DNA of 64,000 bases from AC-49 sp963766605 (GTDB lineage: Bacteria; Actinomycetota; Thermoleophilia; Solirubrobacterales; Solirubrobacteraceae): positions 558,001 to 622,000 of the forward strand of contig CAVYAT010000007.1 of NCBI GenBank assembly GCA_963766605.1. The letters are read 5' to 3'. Position 1 is the first letter of the stretch. The number at the start of each line of letters is the position of its first letter. Positions 32,599 through 41,720 of the stretch are shown here, in pieces. The notes under the pieces are model-generated. The model saw only the letters and a list, made by a program, of their open reading frames with translations, was not told the DNA's origin and did no database searches. A program made the position numbers and the translations under genes.

Positions 32599-33396
32599 TT
32601 AACGCCCGCGCCAGACCGGCGGGCGCTTCTGGGCAAACGCGGTGAGGCCCTCGCGCATGTCGTCGGAGGCGAAGCTCGCGGCGCGCAGCGCGACGAGCTC
32701 GCGCTCGGTCGCCGCGTCGACCTCGCCCTCCGCCGCGAGCAGTGCACCGATGACGTGCTTGATCCCGCGCACGCTGAGCGGGGCGTTGGCCGCGATCTGC
32801 GACGCCCAGTCCAGCGCCGCCGCGTCGACGTCGTCGGGGGCGACGAGATCGCTGACGAGCCCCCACTGCAGCGCCTTGTCGGCGTCGATGTAGCGCCCGA
32901 CCAGGAACAGCTCGCGCGTGCGCGGCGCGCCGATCGCGTCGATGAAGCGACGCAGGCCGGTGTGCGAGTAGACGAGCCCGAGCCTGGCCGGCGGCATGCC
33001 GAGGCTGATGCCCTGCGCGGCTATCCGCAGGTCGCAGGCCAGCGCCAGCTCGAGGCCGCCGCCGATCGTGTGGCCGTTGAGCGCCGCGACGATCGGCAGC
33101 GGACAGCGGTCGAACGCCCCCAGTGCGGCGCTGAACGGGTGCGCCACCATCTGCTCGGCCTGGGCGGCGATCTCGGCGTCCGTCCCGGCGCCCGCGTCGC
33201 CGACGTCGTAGCCCGACGAGAACACGCCGCCGCTGCCGGCAAGCAACACGCAGCGCGCGCGCTCCTCCACGCCGTCCAGCGCGGCGCCGAACGCGTCGAG
33301 GATCGGCTGGTCGAGCGCGCCGCGCTTGGCCGGGTTGGAGATCCGCAGCCGGACGACGCCGTCGGCCGGCGCGTCGATGAGCAGCTCGCCCGGCAC
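32599..33396 (-). CDS. Enoyl-CoA hydratase/isomerase family protein
   Basis: A 265-residue crotonase-fold protein. The CoA-binding segments are NPAKRGALDQPILDAF and AGSGGVFSSGYDVGD; the oxyanion region is ALNGHTIGGGLELALACDLRIA. The position of the first catalytic glutamate in hydratases cannot be assigned with certainty. It starts with GTG 33396 directly abutting the stop of the biotin-carrier gene, so the two form an operon. Substrate unknown. Confidence 0.9.
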   Translation of the reverse strand: MPGELLIDAPADGVVRLRISNPAKRGALDQPILDAFGAALDGVEERARCVLLAGSGGVFSSGYDVGDAGAGTDAEIAAQAEQMVAHPFSAALGAFDRCPLPIVAALNGHTIGGGLELALACDLRIAAQGISLGMPPARLGLVYSHTGLRRFIDAIGAPRTRELFLVGRYIDADKALQWGLVSDLVAPDDVDAAALDWASQIAANAPLSVRGIKHVIGALLAAEGEVDAATERELVALRAASFASDDMREGLTAFAQKRPPVWRGR

Positions 33397-33609
33397 TCAG
33401 CTGAGGCGGACGAGCGTGTCGCCCTCGTTGACCGCCTGGCCCTCCTCGCAGAGGATCTCGGCGACCGTGCCGGCGTCCTCGACCTCGACCGGCATCTCCA
33501 TCTTCATCGACTCGAGGATGACGACGGTGTCGCCGGCGTCGACCTGGTCGCCGACCTCGCACTCGATCTTCCACACGGTGCCCGTGATGTGGGCCTCGAT
33601 GTCCGGCAC
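33397..33609 (-). CDS. Biotin/lipoyl carrier protein (BCCP-like)
   Basis: A 70-residue free-standing biotinyl domain, MPDIEAHITGTVWKIECEVGDQVDAGDTV, with the biotinylated lysine in ESMKMEMP. GTG 33609 is supported by AGGAGG 5 nt upstream; the open frame further upstream is arginine-rich noise. Such short carriers serve multi-subunit acyl-CoA carboxylases. The carboxyltransferase at 48016 is a possible partner; no biotin carboxylase gene is in the window. Confidence 0.92.
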   Translation of the reverse strand: MPDIEAHITGTVWKIECEVGDQVDAGDTVVILESMKMEMPVEVEDAGTVAEILCEEGQAVNEGDTLVRLS

Positions 33610-33662
33610 CTCGACCTCCTGGAATGGTTCGCTCGCCGCGCCCTGGCACGATAGCCGCGCCC

Positions 33663-34349
33663 ATGGACGTCCGCGACCTGATCGCCATCGTCTCCGCGCA
33701 CAACGAGGCCGACCGGGTCGGCGACACCGTGCGCGCGCTGCGCGACGCGTTCCCCGGCGCACGGATCGTCGTCGCCGACGACGGCTCGACCGACGCGACG
33801 GCACGGGTCGCGACCGACGCCGGTGCCGAGGTCGTCACAAGCCCGCGCAACGTCGGCAAGGGCGGCGCCGCGACGCTCGCGGCCCGGCACGTGCTCGACG
33901 CGGCGCCGGGCAAGATCGTCGTGCTGTGCGACGGCGACCTGGCGCAGACGGCCCGACGGCTGACGGGGCTGGCCGATGCGGTCGCCGACGGCTCGTGCGA
34001 TCTCGCGGTTGGGGTCTTCGCGACGCGCGTCGGTGGTGGCTTCGGCTTCGCGGTCGGGTACGCGCGCTGGGCGATCCGGCGGCTCACCGGTCTGCGACTC
34101 GCGGCTCCGATCAGTGGTCAGCGCGCGCTGCGCGGCGAGCTGCTGGCCGAGGTCGTGCCGTTCGCGCCTCGCTTCGGGATGGAGATCGGGATGACGGTCG
34201 ACGCCGCCCGCGCCGGCTGCACGATCCGCGAGGTCCCGCTCGATCTCGCCCACCGTGCGACCGGCCGCACGCTCGGCGGGTTCACGCACCGTGCCCGCCA
34301 GCTCGCCGACTTCGTGCTCGTGACGCTGACCCGGCTGCGGCGTCGCTGA
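33663..34349 (+). CDS. Glycosyltransferase family 2 protein
   Basis: A 228-residue GT-A fold enzyme. N-terminal LIAIVSAHNEADRVGDTVRAL, the nucleotide-sugar segment VVADDGSTDAT and a DGD motif (VLCDGDLAQ) are visible. There is no obvious membrane anchor, though the C-terminal helix is hydrophobic. It resembles small GT2 enzymes of the polyprenyl-phosphate or glucosyl-glycerate type; the acceptor is unknown. ATG 33663 is preferred to the upstream in-frame start 33624. Divergent from the biotin-carrier gene. Confidence 0.88.
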   Translation: MDVRDLIAIVSAHNEADRVGDTVRALRDAFPGARIVVADDGSTDATARVATDAGAEVVTSPRNVGKGGAATLAARHVLDAAPGKIVVLCDGDLAQTARRLTGLADAVADGSCDLAVGVFATRVGGGFGFAVGYARWAIRRLTGLRLAAPISGQRALRGELLAEVVPFAPRFGMEIGMTVDAARAGCTIREVPLDLAHRATGRTLGGFTHRARQLADFVLVTLTRLRRR

Positions 34350-34399
34350 ACACGTTCCCGACCACCGTTCGACCGGCGGGCGCAACGGGCTCGCCGTAT

Positions 34400-34418
34400 C
34401 TCCGACCGTCGGTCGGAG
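34400..34418. promoter_or_regulatory. Operator-like dyad, related to that upstream of amt
   Basis: Perfect 8-bp arms CTCCGACC and GGTCGGAG with centre GTC. The 11-base core GACCGTCGGTC differs from the amt-linked dyad core only at the central base. Confidence 0.5.
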
Positions 34419-34640
34419 AGCTTGCGGCGACGGGCGCGTACCTTGAAGACACACCGAATGGCCCTCCTCCTAGCGTCTCCTCCTACGACGAATGGGCTTG
34501 GTGTAACCGCCGCGAAGGCCTGACCCACCGACGCGGCATTCCCACGAGACGACGGGGCCGGGCCCAGGGGAGGGCTCGGTCCCGCGTCCGTGGTACCGCT
34601 TTGTGGGTGGGTACCGGGGGACGGCGGCGGCGTGCGCCCC

Positions 34641-34646
34641 TACGAT
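34641..34646 (+). promoter_or_regulatory. Minus-10 hexamer TACGAT of the acyltransferase gene
   Basis: TACGAT ends 12 nt before ATG 34659; no ribosome-binding site lies between. Confidence 0.4.
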
Positions 34647-34658
34647 GTGCGGGCCGCC

Positions 34659-35381
34659 ATGACCGAGGACCTCGCCAAGATCCGGGAGCAGGTCTACCGC
34701 GACACGCGCGGCGCCGACGACTTCGCCCGGTACCACGAGCGCACGCGCCGGCGGGGGCCCGACTGGGTCTACCAGGCCGTCCGCGTCGTGCTGACCATGT
34801 ACGTGCTGATCCCGTTTCGCACGCGCGCGCTGGACTCCGACAAGGTCCCGCCGAGCGGACCGGTGATCCTCGCGCCCAACCACTCGTCGTTCATGGACCA
34901 CTTCTTCGCGGCGGCGTTCGTCCGCCGCAAGGTGCAGTTCATGGCCAAGTCCCAGCTGTTCCGCCAGCCGCTGCAGTTCGTGTTCAACCACGGCGGTGTG
35001 TTCCCGGTCCGTCGCGGCGCGCGCGACGAGGACGCGTTCATCACCGCCGACGCGATCCTGTCGCGCGGCGGCACGATCGGCATGTATTGCGAGGGCGGGC
35101 GCTCGCGCACCGGCCAGATGGCCGAGCGGGCCAAGCCGGGCATCGGCCGCCTGGCGCTCGAGTCCGGCGCGACGATCGTCCCGGTCGCGATCTACGGGTC
35201 GGCGCAGGTGCGCAACTGGCGCCGGCTGCGGTTCCCCAAGGTGACGATCCAGTACGGCGACCCGCTGCGTTACGAGGTCGTGCATGACCCGTCACGCGAG
35301 CAGCAGCGGGTCGTCGCCGACGCGATCCTCACCGAGATCCGCGCTCTCTACGCCCGGCTCGAGGAGCGCGTCGCGCAGTGA
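34659..35381 (+). CDS. 1-acyl-sn-glycerol-3-phosphate acyltransferase (PlsC-like)
   Basis: A 240-residue lysophospholipid acyltransferase-fold protein. The catalytic NHSSFMD (H-x4-D), the FPVRRG block, EGGRSRTG and VPVAIYGS motifs are all present. One hydrophobic segment (VYQAVRVVLTMYVLIPF) likely anchors it to the membrane. ATG 34659 follows a TACGAT hexamer; upstream in-frame sequence lacks similarity. Its stop overlaps the GTG of the sugar dehydrogenase gene (GTGA). Confidence 0.92.
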   Translation: MTEDLAKIREQVYRDTRGADDFARYHERTRRRGPDWVYQAVRVVLTMYVLIPFRTRALDSDKVPPSGPVILAPNHSSFMDHFFAAAFVRRKVQFMAKSQLFRQPLQFVFNHGGVFPVRRGARDEDAFITADAILSRGGTIGMYCEGGRSRTGQMAERAKPGIGRLALESGATIVPVAIYGSAQVRNWRRLRFPKVTIQYGDPLRYEVVHDPSREQQRVVADAILTEIRALYARLEERVAQ

Positions 35382-36607
35382 GGCGAGTCGCGCTGTGGTC
35401 ATTGCCGCCGCTCGCGGTGCTGGTCGTCGTCGCCGCGCTGGCGGGGCTGGGGAGCGCCGGCGCGGCCGGTCCGGGCGGAGCGCATCTGGTCCAGATCGGC
35501 AAGTTCTCGACCCCCGTCTCGATCGCCGCGCCGCCGCATGATCCCCGGCGCGTCTACGTCGTCGAGCAGGCCGGGACGATCCGCGTGGTCACCGACGGCC
35601 ACACCCAGCGCCGTCCGTTTCTCGATCTCACCTCGCGCGTCCTGTCGGGCGGCGAGCAGGGCCTGCTGTCGATGGCGTTCGCGCCCAACTACGCCAAGAC
35701 CCACCGCTTCTACGTCTACTACACGTCCAAGCCGCGCGGCGACATCGAGGTCGACCAGTTCACGGCGTCGTCGCCCAGTCGGGCGAACCCGGGTAGTCGC
35801 ACGCGCATCCTCGGCATCGCTCACCACGTCCAGTCCAACCACAACGGCGGCCAGCTCCAGTTCGGACCCGACGGCCACCTGTACCTCGGGACCGGCGACG
35901 GCGGTGGCGGCGGTGACACCCAGGGCAACGGCCAGAACCTCAGCGTCACCGACCCGGCCGGCAATCGCTCGCCGCTGCTGGCCAAGATCCTGCGGATCGA
36001 CCCCAGGCCCGGCGGCGGCTACCGGCCGGCGCCGGGCAATCCGTTCCGCGGCCCGGCCGCGCCGGTCTGGATGCTCGGGCTGCGCAACCCGTGGCGGTTC
36101 TCGTTTGACCGCAAGACGGGCGACATGATCATCGGCGACGTCGGGCAGAACCTCTACGAGGAGATCGACTTCGCGCGGTCGCCGGCCACCGGCCAGGTCG
36201 GCGGGCGTGGCGCCAACTACGGGTGGAACCTGCGCGAGGGCCTGCACAGCTACCCGGCCCACAACGAGCAGCCGGGGCCGAACTTCTCGACTGCGCCGGT
36301 GATCGAGGAGACCCACGCCGACGGCTGGCTGGCGATCATCGGCGGCTACGTCGTGCGCGACCCCAACGTGCCGTCGCTTGCCGGGACCTACATCTTCGGC
36401 GACAACGTCAAGGGTCGCCTGTACGGGGCGCGGCTGTCGGCGTCGGGCGCCAGCGACATCCGCGACCTCGGGCTCGCTGTCCCGGGCCTGTCGGGGATGG
36501 GCGAGGACGCGTGCGGGCGCGTGTACGTGGCGCTGCTCGGCGGGTCGGTGCAGCGACTTCAGGGACCGGGCAGATCGACCTGCACGGCCGCGAAGGCCGG
36601 GCGATGA
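35378..36607 (+). CDS. PQQ-dependent sugar dehydrogenase, exported
   Basis: A 409-residue six-bladed propeller of the GSDH/glucose-sorbosone dehydrogenase family (soluble aldose oxidation outside the membrane). A signal segment of about 25 residues precedes FSTPVSIAAPPHDPRRVYVVEQAGTIRVV. The family histidine lies in NHNGGQLQFGPDGHLYLGTGDGG, and NPWRFSFD, GDVGQNLYEEID and YGWNLREG follow. It starts within the acyltransferase stop codon and overlaps the next, paralogous gene by 4 bp (ATGA). Confidence 0.92.
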   Translation: MRRVALWSLPPLAVLVVVAALAGLGSAGAAGPGGAHLVQIGKFSTPVSIAAPPHDPRRVYVVEQAGTIRVVTDGHTQRRPFLDLTSRVLSGGEQGLLSMAFAPNYAKTHRFYVYYTSKPRGDIEVDQFTASSPSRANPGSRTRILGIAHHVQSNHNGGQLQFGPDGHLYLGTGDGGGGGDTQGNGQNLSVTDPAGNRSPLLAKILRIDPRPGGGYRPAPGNPFRGPAAPVWMLGLRNPWRFSFDRKTGDMIIGDVGQNLYEEIDFARSPATGQVGGRGANYGWNLREGLHSYPAHNEQPGPNFSTAPVIEETHADGWLAIIGGYVVRDPNVPSLAGTYIFGDNVKGRLYGARLSASGASDIRDLGLAVPGLSGMGEDACGRVYVALLGGSVQRLQGPGRSTCTAAKAGR

Positions 36608-38243
36608 GGCGCCGCGTCATCGCCGCCGCGGTGGTGGGCGCCACCGTGGCGCTCGGCGCCGCCGCGAGCGCGCCGGCCGCCCAGCTCGAGCAGATCGGGT
36701 CGTTCACGCGGCCGGTGTCGGTCGCGGCGCCGCCCGGCGACCCTGACCGCGTGTTCGTCGTCGAGCAGGGCGGGACGATCCAGGAGGTCCTTGACGGCGC
36801 CAAGCAGCCGACGCCGTTTCTGGACATGACGTCGCTCGTCGACTCGGCGGGCAACGAGGAGGGGCTGCTGTCGATGGCGTTCGCGCCCGACTACGCGACC
36901 AGCCACCGCTTCTATGTCTATTACACGGGCAACGCGCCGACGGTCGACCACACCGGCGATATCGAGGTCGACGAGATGATCGCCTCGTCGCCCGACCACG
37001 CCGACCTGTCGACGCGCCTGCGCGTGCTGACGATCCCGCACCACGTCCAGCAGAACCACAACGGCGGCCAGCTCCAGTTCGGGCCCGACGGGATGCTCTA
37101 CATGGGCACCGGCGACGGCGGTGGCGGCGGCGACACGCAGGGCAACGGTCAGAACCTGACCGTCTCGGACCCCGACAACAACAGGTCGCCGCTGCTGGCC
37201 AAGATCCTGCGGGTCGCGCCGCTGCCGGCCGGCGGTTACACCGTTCCCGCCGACAATCCGTTTCCCGCGCCGGCGGGCCCCGTGTGGATGCTCGGCCTGC
37301 GCAATCCCTACCGGTTCTCGTTCGACCGCCAGACCGGCGCGATGATCATCGGCGACGTCGGCCAGGACCTCTACGAGGAGGTCGACTACGTCCCGTCGCC
37401 GGGCGCCGGACAGGTCGGCGGGCGCGGAGCCGAACTTCGGCTGGAACCTGCGCGAGGGGCTGCACTCCTTCAACGCGACCAACGAGACCGCCGCCGGCCC
37501 GTTCACCGATCCGGTGATCGAGAAGTCCCACAACGGCGACGGCTGGTTCGCGATCATCGGCGGCTATGTCGTCCGCGACCCGGGCCTGCCGCAGCTCGCG
37601 GGCACCTACTGTCTACGGCGACAACGTCGACGGCGAGCTGTGGGGGGCGACGCTGTCAGGGACGACGCTCGCGACCGCCACCGCCTCGGGAGACCACGAC
37701 CTCGGTCTCAGCGTCCCGAGCCTGTCGGGGATGGGCGAGGATGCGTGCGGACGCGTCTACGTCACGCTGCTCGGCGGCGACGTCAAGCGCTTGGTCAACG
37801 ACAGCGGCGGCTACACGTGCACCGCCGCGCTCGCCACGCCGCAGGCGCCCGGCACGCCGCCGGCCCAACAGCCGGTGCCGACGCCGTCGGGCCTGCGGTC
37901 CGACAAGACGCCGCCGAAGCTCAGCGTGAGCTTCGCGAGCCACCAGCACGGCGCCGAGCTCGGGCGCCTGATCCTGCATCTCGGGTGCAACGAGCACTGC
38001 ACCCTGCTCGCCCACGCGACGCTGCACATCGGCTCGCACAGTCACGCCCTCGCCGCGGTCAGAGTCGTCATCGCCGCCGGGTCGCATGTCACGCTGAAGA
38101 TGAAGCTGTCGGGCGCGCTGCGGTCGCTCGTCCGCGCTGCGCTGCGCCGCCACCGTCACCCGCGGGTCGCGGTCCACCTGCGAGTCGCCGACGCCGCGGG
38201 GAACGTCAGGCTTCGCGCGTTCAACGTCGCGCTCAGCGGCTGA
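36604..38243 (+). pseudogene. Second PQQ-dependent sugar dehydrogenase, two frameshifts
   Basis: A tandem paralogue of the preceding gene, with a signal segment and the same propeller. The frame breaks twice: an extra base near 37432 (after GQVGGRGA, expected NFGWNLREGLHS) and an extra base near 37610 (after LAGTY, expected VYGDNVDGELWG). Removing both restores one protein of about 546 residues. After the propeller comes a Pro-rich linker and a C-terminal beta-domain of about 120 residues absent from its neighbour (from SDKTPPKLSVSF). Both lesions are single inserted bases, so sequencing error is a serious alternative to decay. Confidence 0.85.
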
Positions 38244-38697
38244 CCGGGCCGACCGTCAGCTCGTAGCTCAGCCACCGGGAGCGCCGGCCGCCAACGCGGT
38301 CGTAGACCGCCTGCGCGTGCTCGTTGTCGAGCGCGGTCTCCCATTCCAGTGCGATTGCGCCGCGCTGCGCACACTGCTGCGCACAGGCCTCGATCAGCGC
38401 CGTCGCGACGCCATGCCCGCGTGCCTGCGGGGCCACGAACAGGTCGTTCATGGTCCCGATCCGCGCGGCCCGCGTCGTCGCCCACGTCCAGAAGATCGTC
38501 GCGAAGCCGACCGCGGCGCCGCTGTCGTCGTCGCGCGCGAGGAGCTGAACCCCCTCGCGCGCCGGGTCGGCGATCAGTGCGCGGGACATCGCGCACAGGT
38601 CGTCGTCGGCGGGCGCGACCGAGTAGAAGTCGCAGTAGGCCCGCATCAGGCCCAGCAGCTCCTCCAGGTCGCGTTCCGCCGCGACGGAGATCGTCAC
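38233..38697 (-). CDS. GNAT family N-acetyltransferase
   Basis: A 154-residue acetyl-CoA-dependent transferase fold. The acetyl-CoA loop is APQARGHGVATALIEAC (Q/RxxGxG/A), preceded by ARIGTMNDLFV. GTG 38697 overlaps the stop of the SDR gene in a GTGA, so it is coupled to it. The 3 prime end overlaps the sugar dehydrogenase by 11 bp. Acceptor unknown. Confidence 0.88.
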   Translation of the reverse strand: MTISVAAERDLEELLGLMRAYCDFYSVAPADDDLCAMSRALIADPAREGVQLLARDDDSGAAVGFATIFWTWATTRAARIGTMNDLFVAPQARGHGVATALIEACAQQCAQRGAIALEWETALDNEHAQAVYDRVGGRRSRWLSYELTVGPVSR

Positions 38698-39522
38698 GAC
38701 ATCATGCCCGTGAACATCCCGCCGGTGATGTTGAGCACCTGGCCGTGGACATAGTTGCTCCAGGGCGAGCACAGGAAGAACACGCCGCCGGCGGCCTCCT
38801 CGGGCGTCGCGCCGCGGCCCAGCGGGATCAGCATCGCGCTGCCACCCTGCATCTGCTCGGGAATCCCGAGCTGCACGGTCTCGCCGCCGATCTCCATCGT
38901 GTTGGACTCGTTCTTCGCCGCAGTCAGGCGCGTGAGGACGTAACCGAACGCGACGGCGTTGACGTTGATCTTGAACTGGCCCCACTCCTTGGCCAGCGCC
39001 TTGGTCATGCCGACGACGGCGTTCTTGCCGGCCGCGTAGTTGGCCTGGCCGGCGTTACCCATCGTGCCGGAGATCGACGAGATGTTGACGATCTTGCGGA
39101 ACACCTCGACGCCCTCCTCGCGCTCCTTCTTGGCCGGCTCGCGCAGGTGCGGGGCGGCGGCGCGGATGATGCGAAACGGCGCCACGACGTGGATGTCGAG
39201 CATCTTCTGGAACCAGTCGTCGCTCATCTTGTGGATCGGCGCGTCGAGCGTGTAGCCGGCGTTGTTGACGATGATGTCGATCTTGCCCCAGGCGTCGATC
39301 GCCGTCTGGACGAGCTTGTCCGGCGCACCCTCCTGCGGTCAGGTCGCCGCCGAACACGACGGTCTCACCCTTGATCTCCGAGGCCGTCTGCTGCGCGACG
39401 TCGGCGTCGAGGTCGTTGATGAGCACGCTGGCGCCGTGCTCGGAGAGCAGCTCCGCCGTGGCGCGGCCGATGCCGCGCGCCGATCCTGTGACGATCGCGG
39501 TCTTGCCGTCGAGGACTCCCAT
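38694..39522 (-). pseudogene. SDR family oxidoreductase (FabG-like), one frameshift
   Basis: The N-terminal part (from ATG 39522) has the NAD(P) motif TGSARGIGRATAELL; the C-terminal part has the catalytic Ser-Tyr-Lys in NISSISGTMGNAGQANYAAGK. The frames meet near 39332-39333, where one extra C in the plus strand disrupts GGDLTAEGAPDKL. With that base removed the protein is about 275 residues and complete. It resembles 3-oxoacyl-ACP/CoA reductases. The GNAT gene is translationally coupled downstream. All key residues survive, so a sequencing error is likely. Confidence 0.85.
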
Positions 39523-39565
39523 GTACGTCTCCTTCGAAGTTCCTGGTGATGTGCGGGCGCGAAGG

Positions 39566-40894
39566 CTACGCCAGAGCCGCTCGCGAACGTGGCCCGGGGA
39601 CCAGGACGGCGAGGCCGAGGGCGAATGCGGCGGCGCCGATCGCCAGCGCGACCGTGAGGCCGCCGGACGATGCCGCGACGCTGCCGAGCAGCGCGATGCC
39701 GATCACGCTGCCGATCTGGCGGGCGCTGTTGATGACGCCCGCGGCGATCCCGGCCTGGGAGCTCGGCGCCGACTCGACGACCGCGGTCGTGGCGGCCGGC
39801 ATGACGAACGCCATCCCGAACCCGAGCAGCGCCAGCGGGCCGGCCAGCAGCGCGTAGGACGTCTGGCCGACGGTCGCAGCCAGGCCGGCGAGGCCGAGCG
39901 TGCCGGTGGCCAGGCCGACGAGCATCGCCGGACGCGGGCCGCGGCGGGCGGTCAGCCGCGCCGACAGGATCGAGCTGACGCTGAGCAGCCCCGCCTCGGG
40001 GAGGATCGCCAGCCCGGCCCGCACCGGCGAGTAGTGCAGCCGGCCCTGGAAGAACAGGTTGATGACGAAGAGCTGGCCGTAGAGCCCGACGTTGGCCAGC
40101 ACGCCGATCGCGTTGGCGGCGGAGAACTCGGGCGCCGCGAACAGCGCCGGCGGCAGCATCGGCTCGCGCGCACGGCGTTCGGCGGCGACGAACGCGCAGG
40201 CGGCGATCGCCGACGTGCCCACCGCGGCGAGCACGAGCGGGTCGGTCCATCCGCGAGCTCCGGCCTCGATCAGGCCGAAGCACAGCGAGCCGAGCGCGAG
40301 CAGGCTCAACAGATGGCCGGACAGGTCCAGCGCCCGCGGGCGGGCCGGCCGGGGCGCGGCGGGTGCGTGGCGCGCGGCCAGCGCGATCGCCGCCAGGCCG
40401 ATCGGGACATTGACCAGGAACACGGCGCGCCAGCCGACGCCGCTGGTCAACAGGCCACCGAGGATCGAGCCGGTGACCGCGCCGATCCCGCCCATCGCGC
40501 CCCACACTCCGACCGCGCGAGCCCGGCGCGCTGGGTCGTCGAAGCTGACGCGCAGCAGCGCCAGCGACGCCGGCACGGCGAGGGCCGCGCCAAGGCCCTG
40601 GGCGACGCGCGCCGCGACGAGGGCGCCGACCGACGGCGCAAGCCCGCACGCCAGCGACGCGGCGGCAAACAGCGCGAGGCCGGCGAGGAACGTCCGCCGG
40701 GCGCCGACTCGGTCGCCGAGCGCGCCGCCCAGCAGCAGGAACGCGGCGAACGCGAGCGTGTAGCCGTCGACCACCCACTGCAGAGCCGCGACCCCGGCGT
40801 GCTGCTCGGCGGCGAGGGTCGGCAGCGCCGGATTGACGATCGTGGCATCGAGGATGACCATGAAGTAGGCGAGGCACAGCGCAAGTAACGTCAT
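39566..40894 (-). CDS. MFS transporter, DHA2-like drug exporter family
   Basis: A 442-residue multi-helix transporter (about fourteen hydrophobic segments). The N-terminal AYFMVILDATIVNPALPTL and motif LGGALGDRVGARRTF are typical of the EmrB/QacA group; motif C-like GAVTGSILGGLL is present. ATG 40894 starts at the first hydrophobic helix; the longer open frame is noise. It is divergent from an ArsR-type regulator, the likely local repressor. Confidence 0.92.
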   Translation of the reverse strand: MTLLALCLAYFMVILDATIVNPALPTLAAEQHAGVAALQWVVDGYTLAFAAFLLLGGALGDRVGARRTFLAGLALFAAASLACGLAPSVGALVAARVAQGLGAALAVPASLALLRVSFDDPARRARAVGVWGAMGGIGAVTGSILGGLLTSGVGWRAVFLVNVPIGLAAIALAARHAPAAPRPARPRALDLSGHLLSLLALGSLCFGLIEAGARGWTDPLVLAAVGTSAIAACAFVAAERRAREPMLPPALFAAPEFSAANAIGVLANVGLYGQLFVINLFFQGRLHYSPVRAGLAILPEAGLLSVSSILSARLTARRGPRPAMLVGLATGTLGLAGLAATVGQTSYALLAGPLALLGFGMAFVMPAATTAVVESAPSSQAGIAAGVINSARQIGSVIGIALLGSVAASSGGLTVALAIGAAAFALGLAVLVPGPRSRAALA

Positions 40895-40919
40895 GGCGTC
40901 GATCGTCGGCCCACGACGT

Positions 40920-40935
40920 TTCGGTCCCGGCCGAA
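40920..40935. promoter_or_regulatory. Possible operator between the MFS and ArsR genes
   Basis: Inverted repeat TTCGG-N6-CCGAA in the 65-bp divergent region. The minus-10 hexamer TAACGT of the ArsR gene (40948-40953) begins 12 bp further on, 6 nt before ATG 40960. Confidence 0.35.
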
Positions 40936-40959
40936 GTGTCCGCGGCGTAACGTGGTCGC

Positions 40960-41700
40960 ATGCTCGGAGATGCCGATGTCGCCGCCGCGGCCGCCGTTCT
41001 GGCCGAGCCGGGGCGTGCGCGGATCGTGTTCGCCCTCGCCGACGGTCGCGCGCTGCCGGCCAGCGTCCTGGCCCGCGAGGCCGGGGTCGCCGCCTCGACG
41101 GCCAGCGGCCACCTCGCGCGCCTCGTCGCCGCGGGGATGCTCGATGTGCGGTCCGAGGGCCGCCATCGCTACTACCGCGTGTCGCGGCCGGAGGTCGTCC
41201 GGGCGCTTGAGGCCCTGGCCGAGATCGCGCCGCCGGCGCCGGTCCGCTCGCTGCGCGAGGGGACACGGGCGCGCATGCTGCGCGAAGCGCGGCTCTGTTA
41301 CGACCACGTCGCCGGGCGCGTCGGTGTCGCCCTGTTCGGGGCACTGATCGACGGTGGCGCGCTGAGCGGCGGCGATGGCCTGTACCACCCCGAGGCCGCG
41401 ATCCGCGACCGCCTGTCGGCGCCGGGTCAGGACGTCGACTACCGGCTGACCGACGACGGCGTCGCGCTGTTCGACGACTTCGGCGTCGACGTCGCAGCGC
41501 TCGCCGCCGGCCGGCGCCCGCTCGTGCGCTACTGCATGGACTGGTCCGAGCAGCGCCACCACCTGGCCGGCGCCCTGGGCGCCGCGATGACCGCGCGGCT
41601 GCTCGAGCTTGGCTGGATCCAGCGCGCGAGGACCGGCCGCGCGGCGCGGGTCACCGACGCCGGCCGCGCGGGATTGCGCGACCGCTTCGGGATCGCGTAG
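40960..41700 (+). CDS. ArsR family winged-helix regulator
   Basis: A 246-residue protein. The DNA-binding domain is at about 1-85 (ALPASVLAREAGVAASTASGHLARLVAAGMLDVRSEGRHRYYRV). The C-terminal 150 residues are a larger effector module than in minimal ArsR proteins; one cysteine pair-like arrangement (C112, C191) is present but no ArsR metal motif, so metal sensing is doubtful. Divergent from the MFS exporter gene, which it probably represses. Confidence 0.9.
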   Translation: MLGDADVAAAAAVLAEPGRARIVFALADGRALPASVLAREAGVAASTASGHLARLVAAGMLDVRSEGRHRYYRVSRPEVVRALEALAEIAPPAPVRSLREGTRARMLREARLCYDHVAGRVGVALFGALIDGGALSGGDGLYHPEAAIRDRLSAPGQDVDYRLTDDGVALFDDFGVDVAALAAGRRPLVRYCMDWSEQRHHLAGALGAAMTARLLELGWIQRARTGRAARVTDAGRAGLRDRFGIA

Positions 41701-41720
41701 CGATCGGCCGGTGACCTATC

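Larger units (their letters stand above)
34350..34658. other. 309-bp gene-free region with operator-like dyad
   Basis: No credible gene. It contains the 34400-34418 dyad, a TACCTT hexamer just downstream, a 21-codon frame on the plus strand (34458-34523, MALLLASPP start, no ribosome-binding site), two tandem TAGGAGGAG motifs on the minus strand within that frame, and a GGTACC/GGTACC hairpin near 34590-34615. It may be a long regulated leader of the acyltransferase gene. Confidence 0.4.

Noticed and set aside
34458..34523. 21-codon plus-strand frame MALLLASPP... before the acyltransferase
   Set aside because: No ribosome-binding site and coding-like bias is absent; kept only as a note in the region entry.
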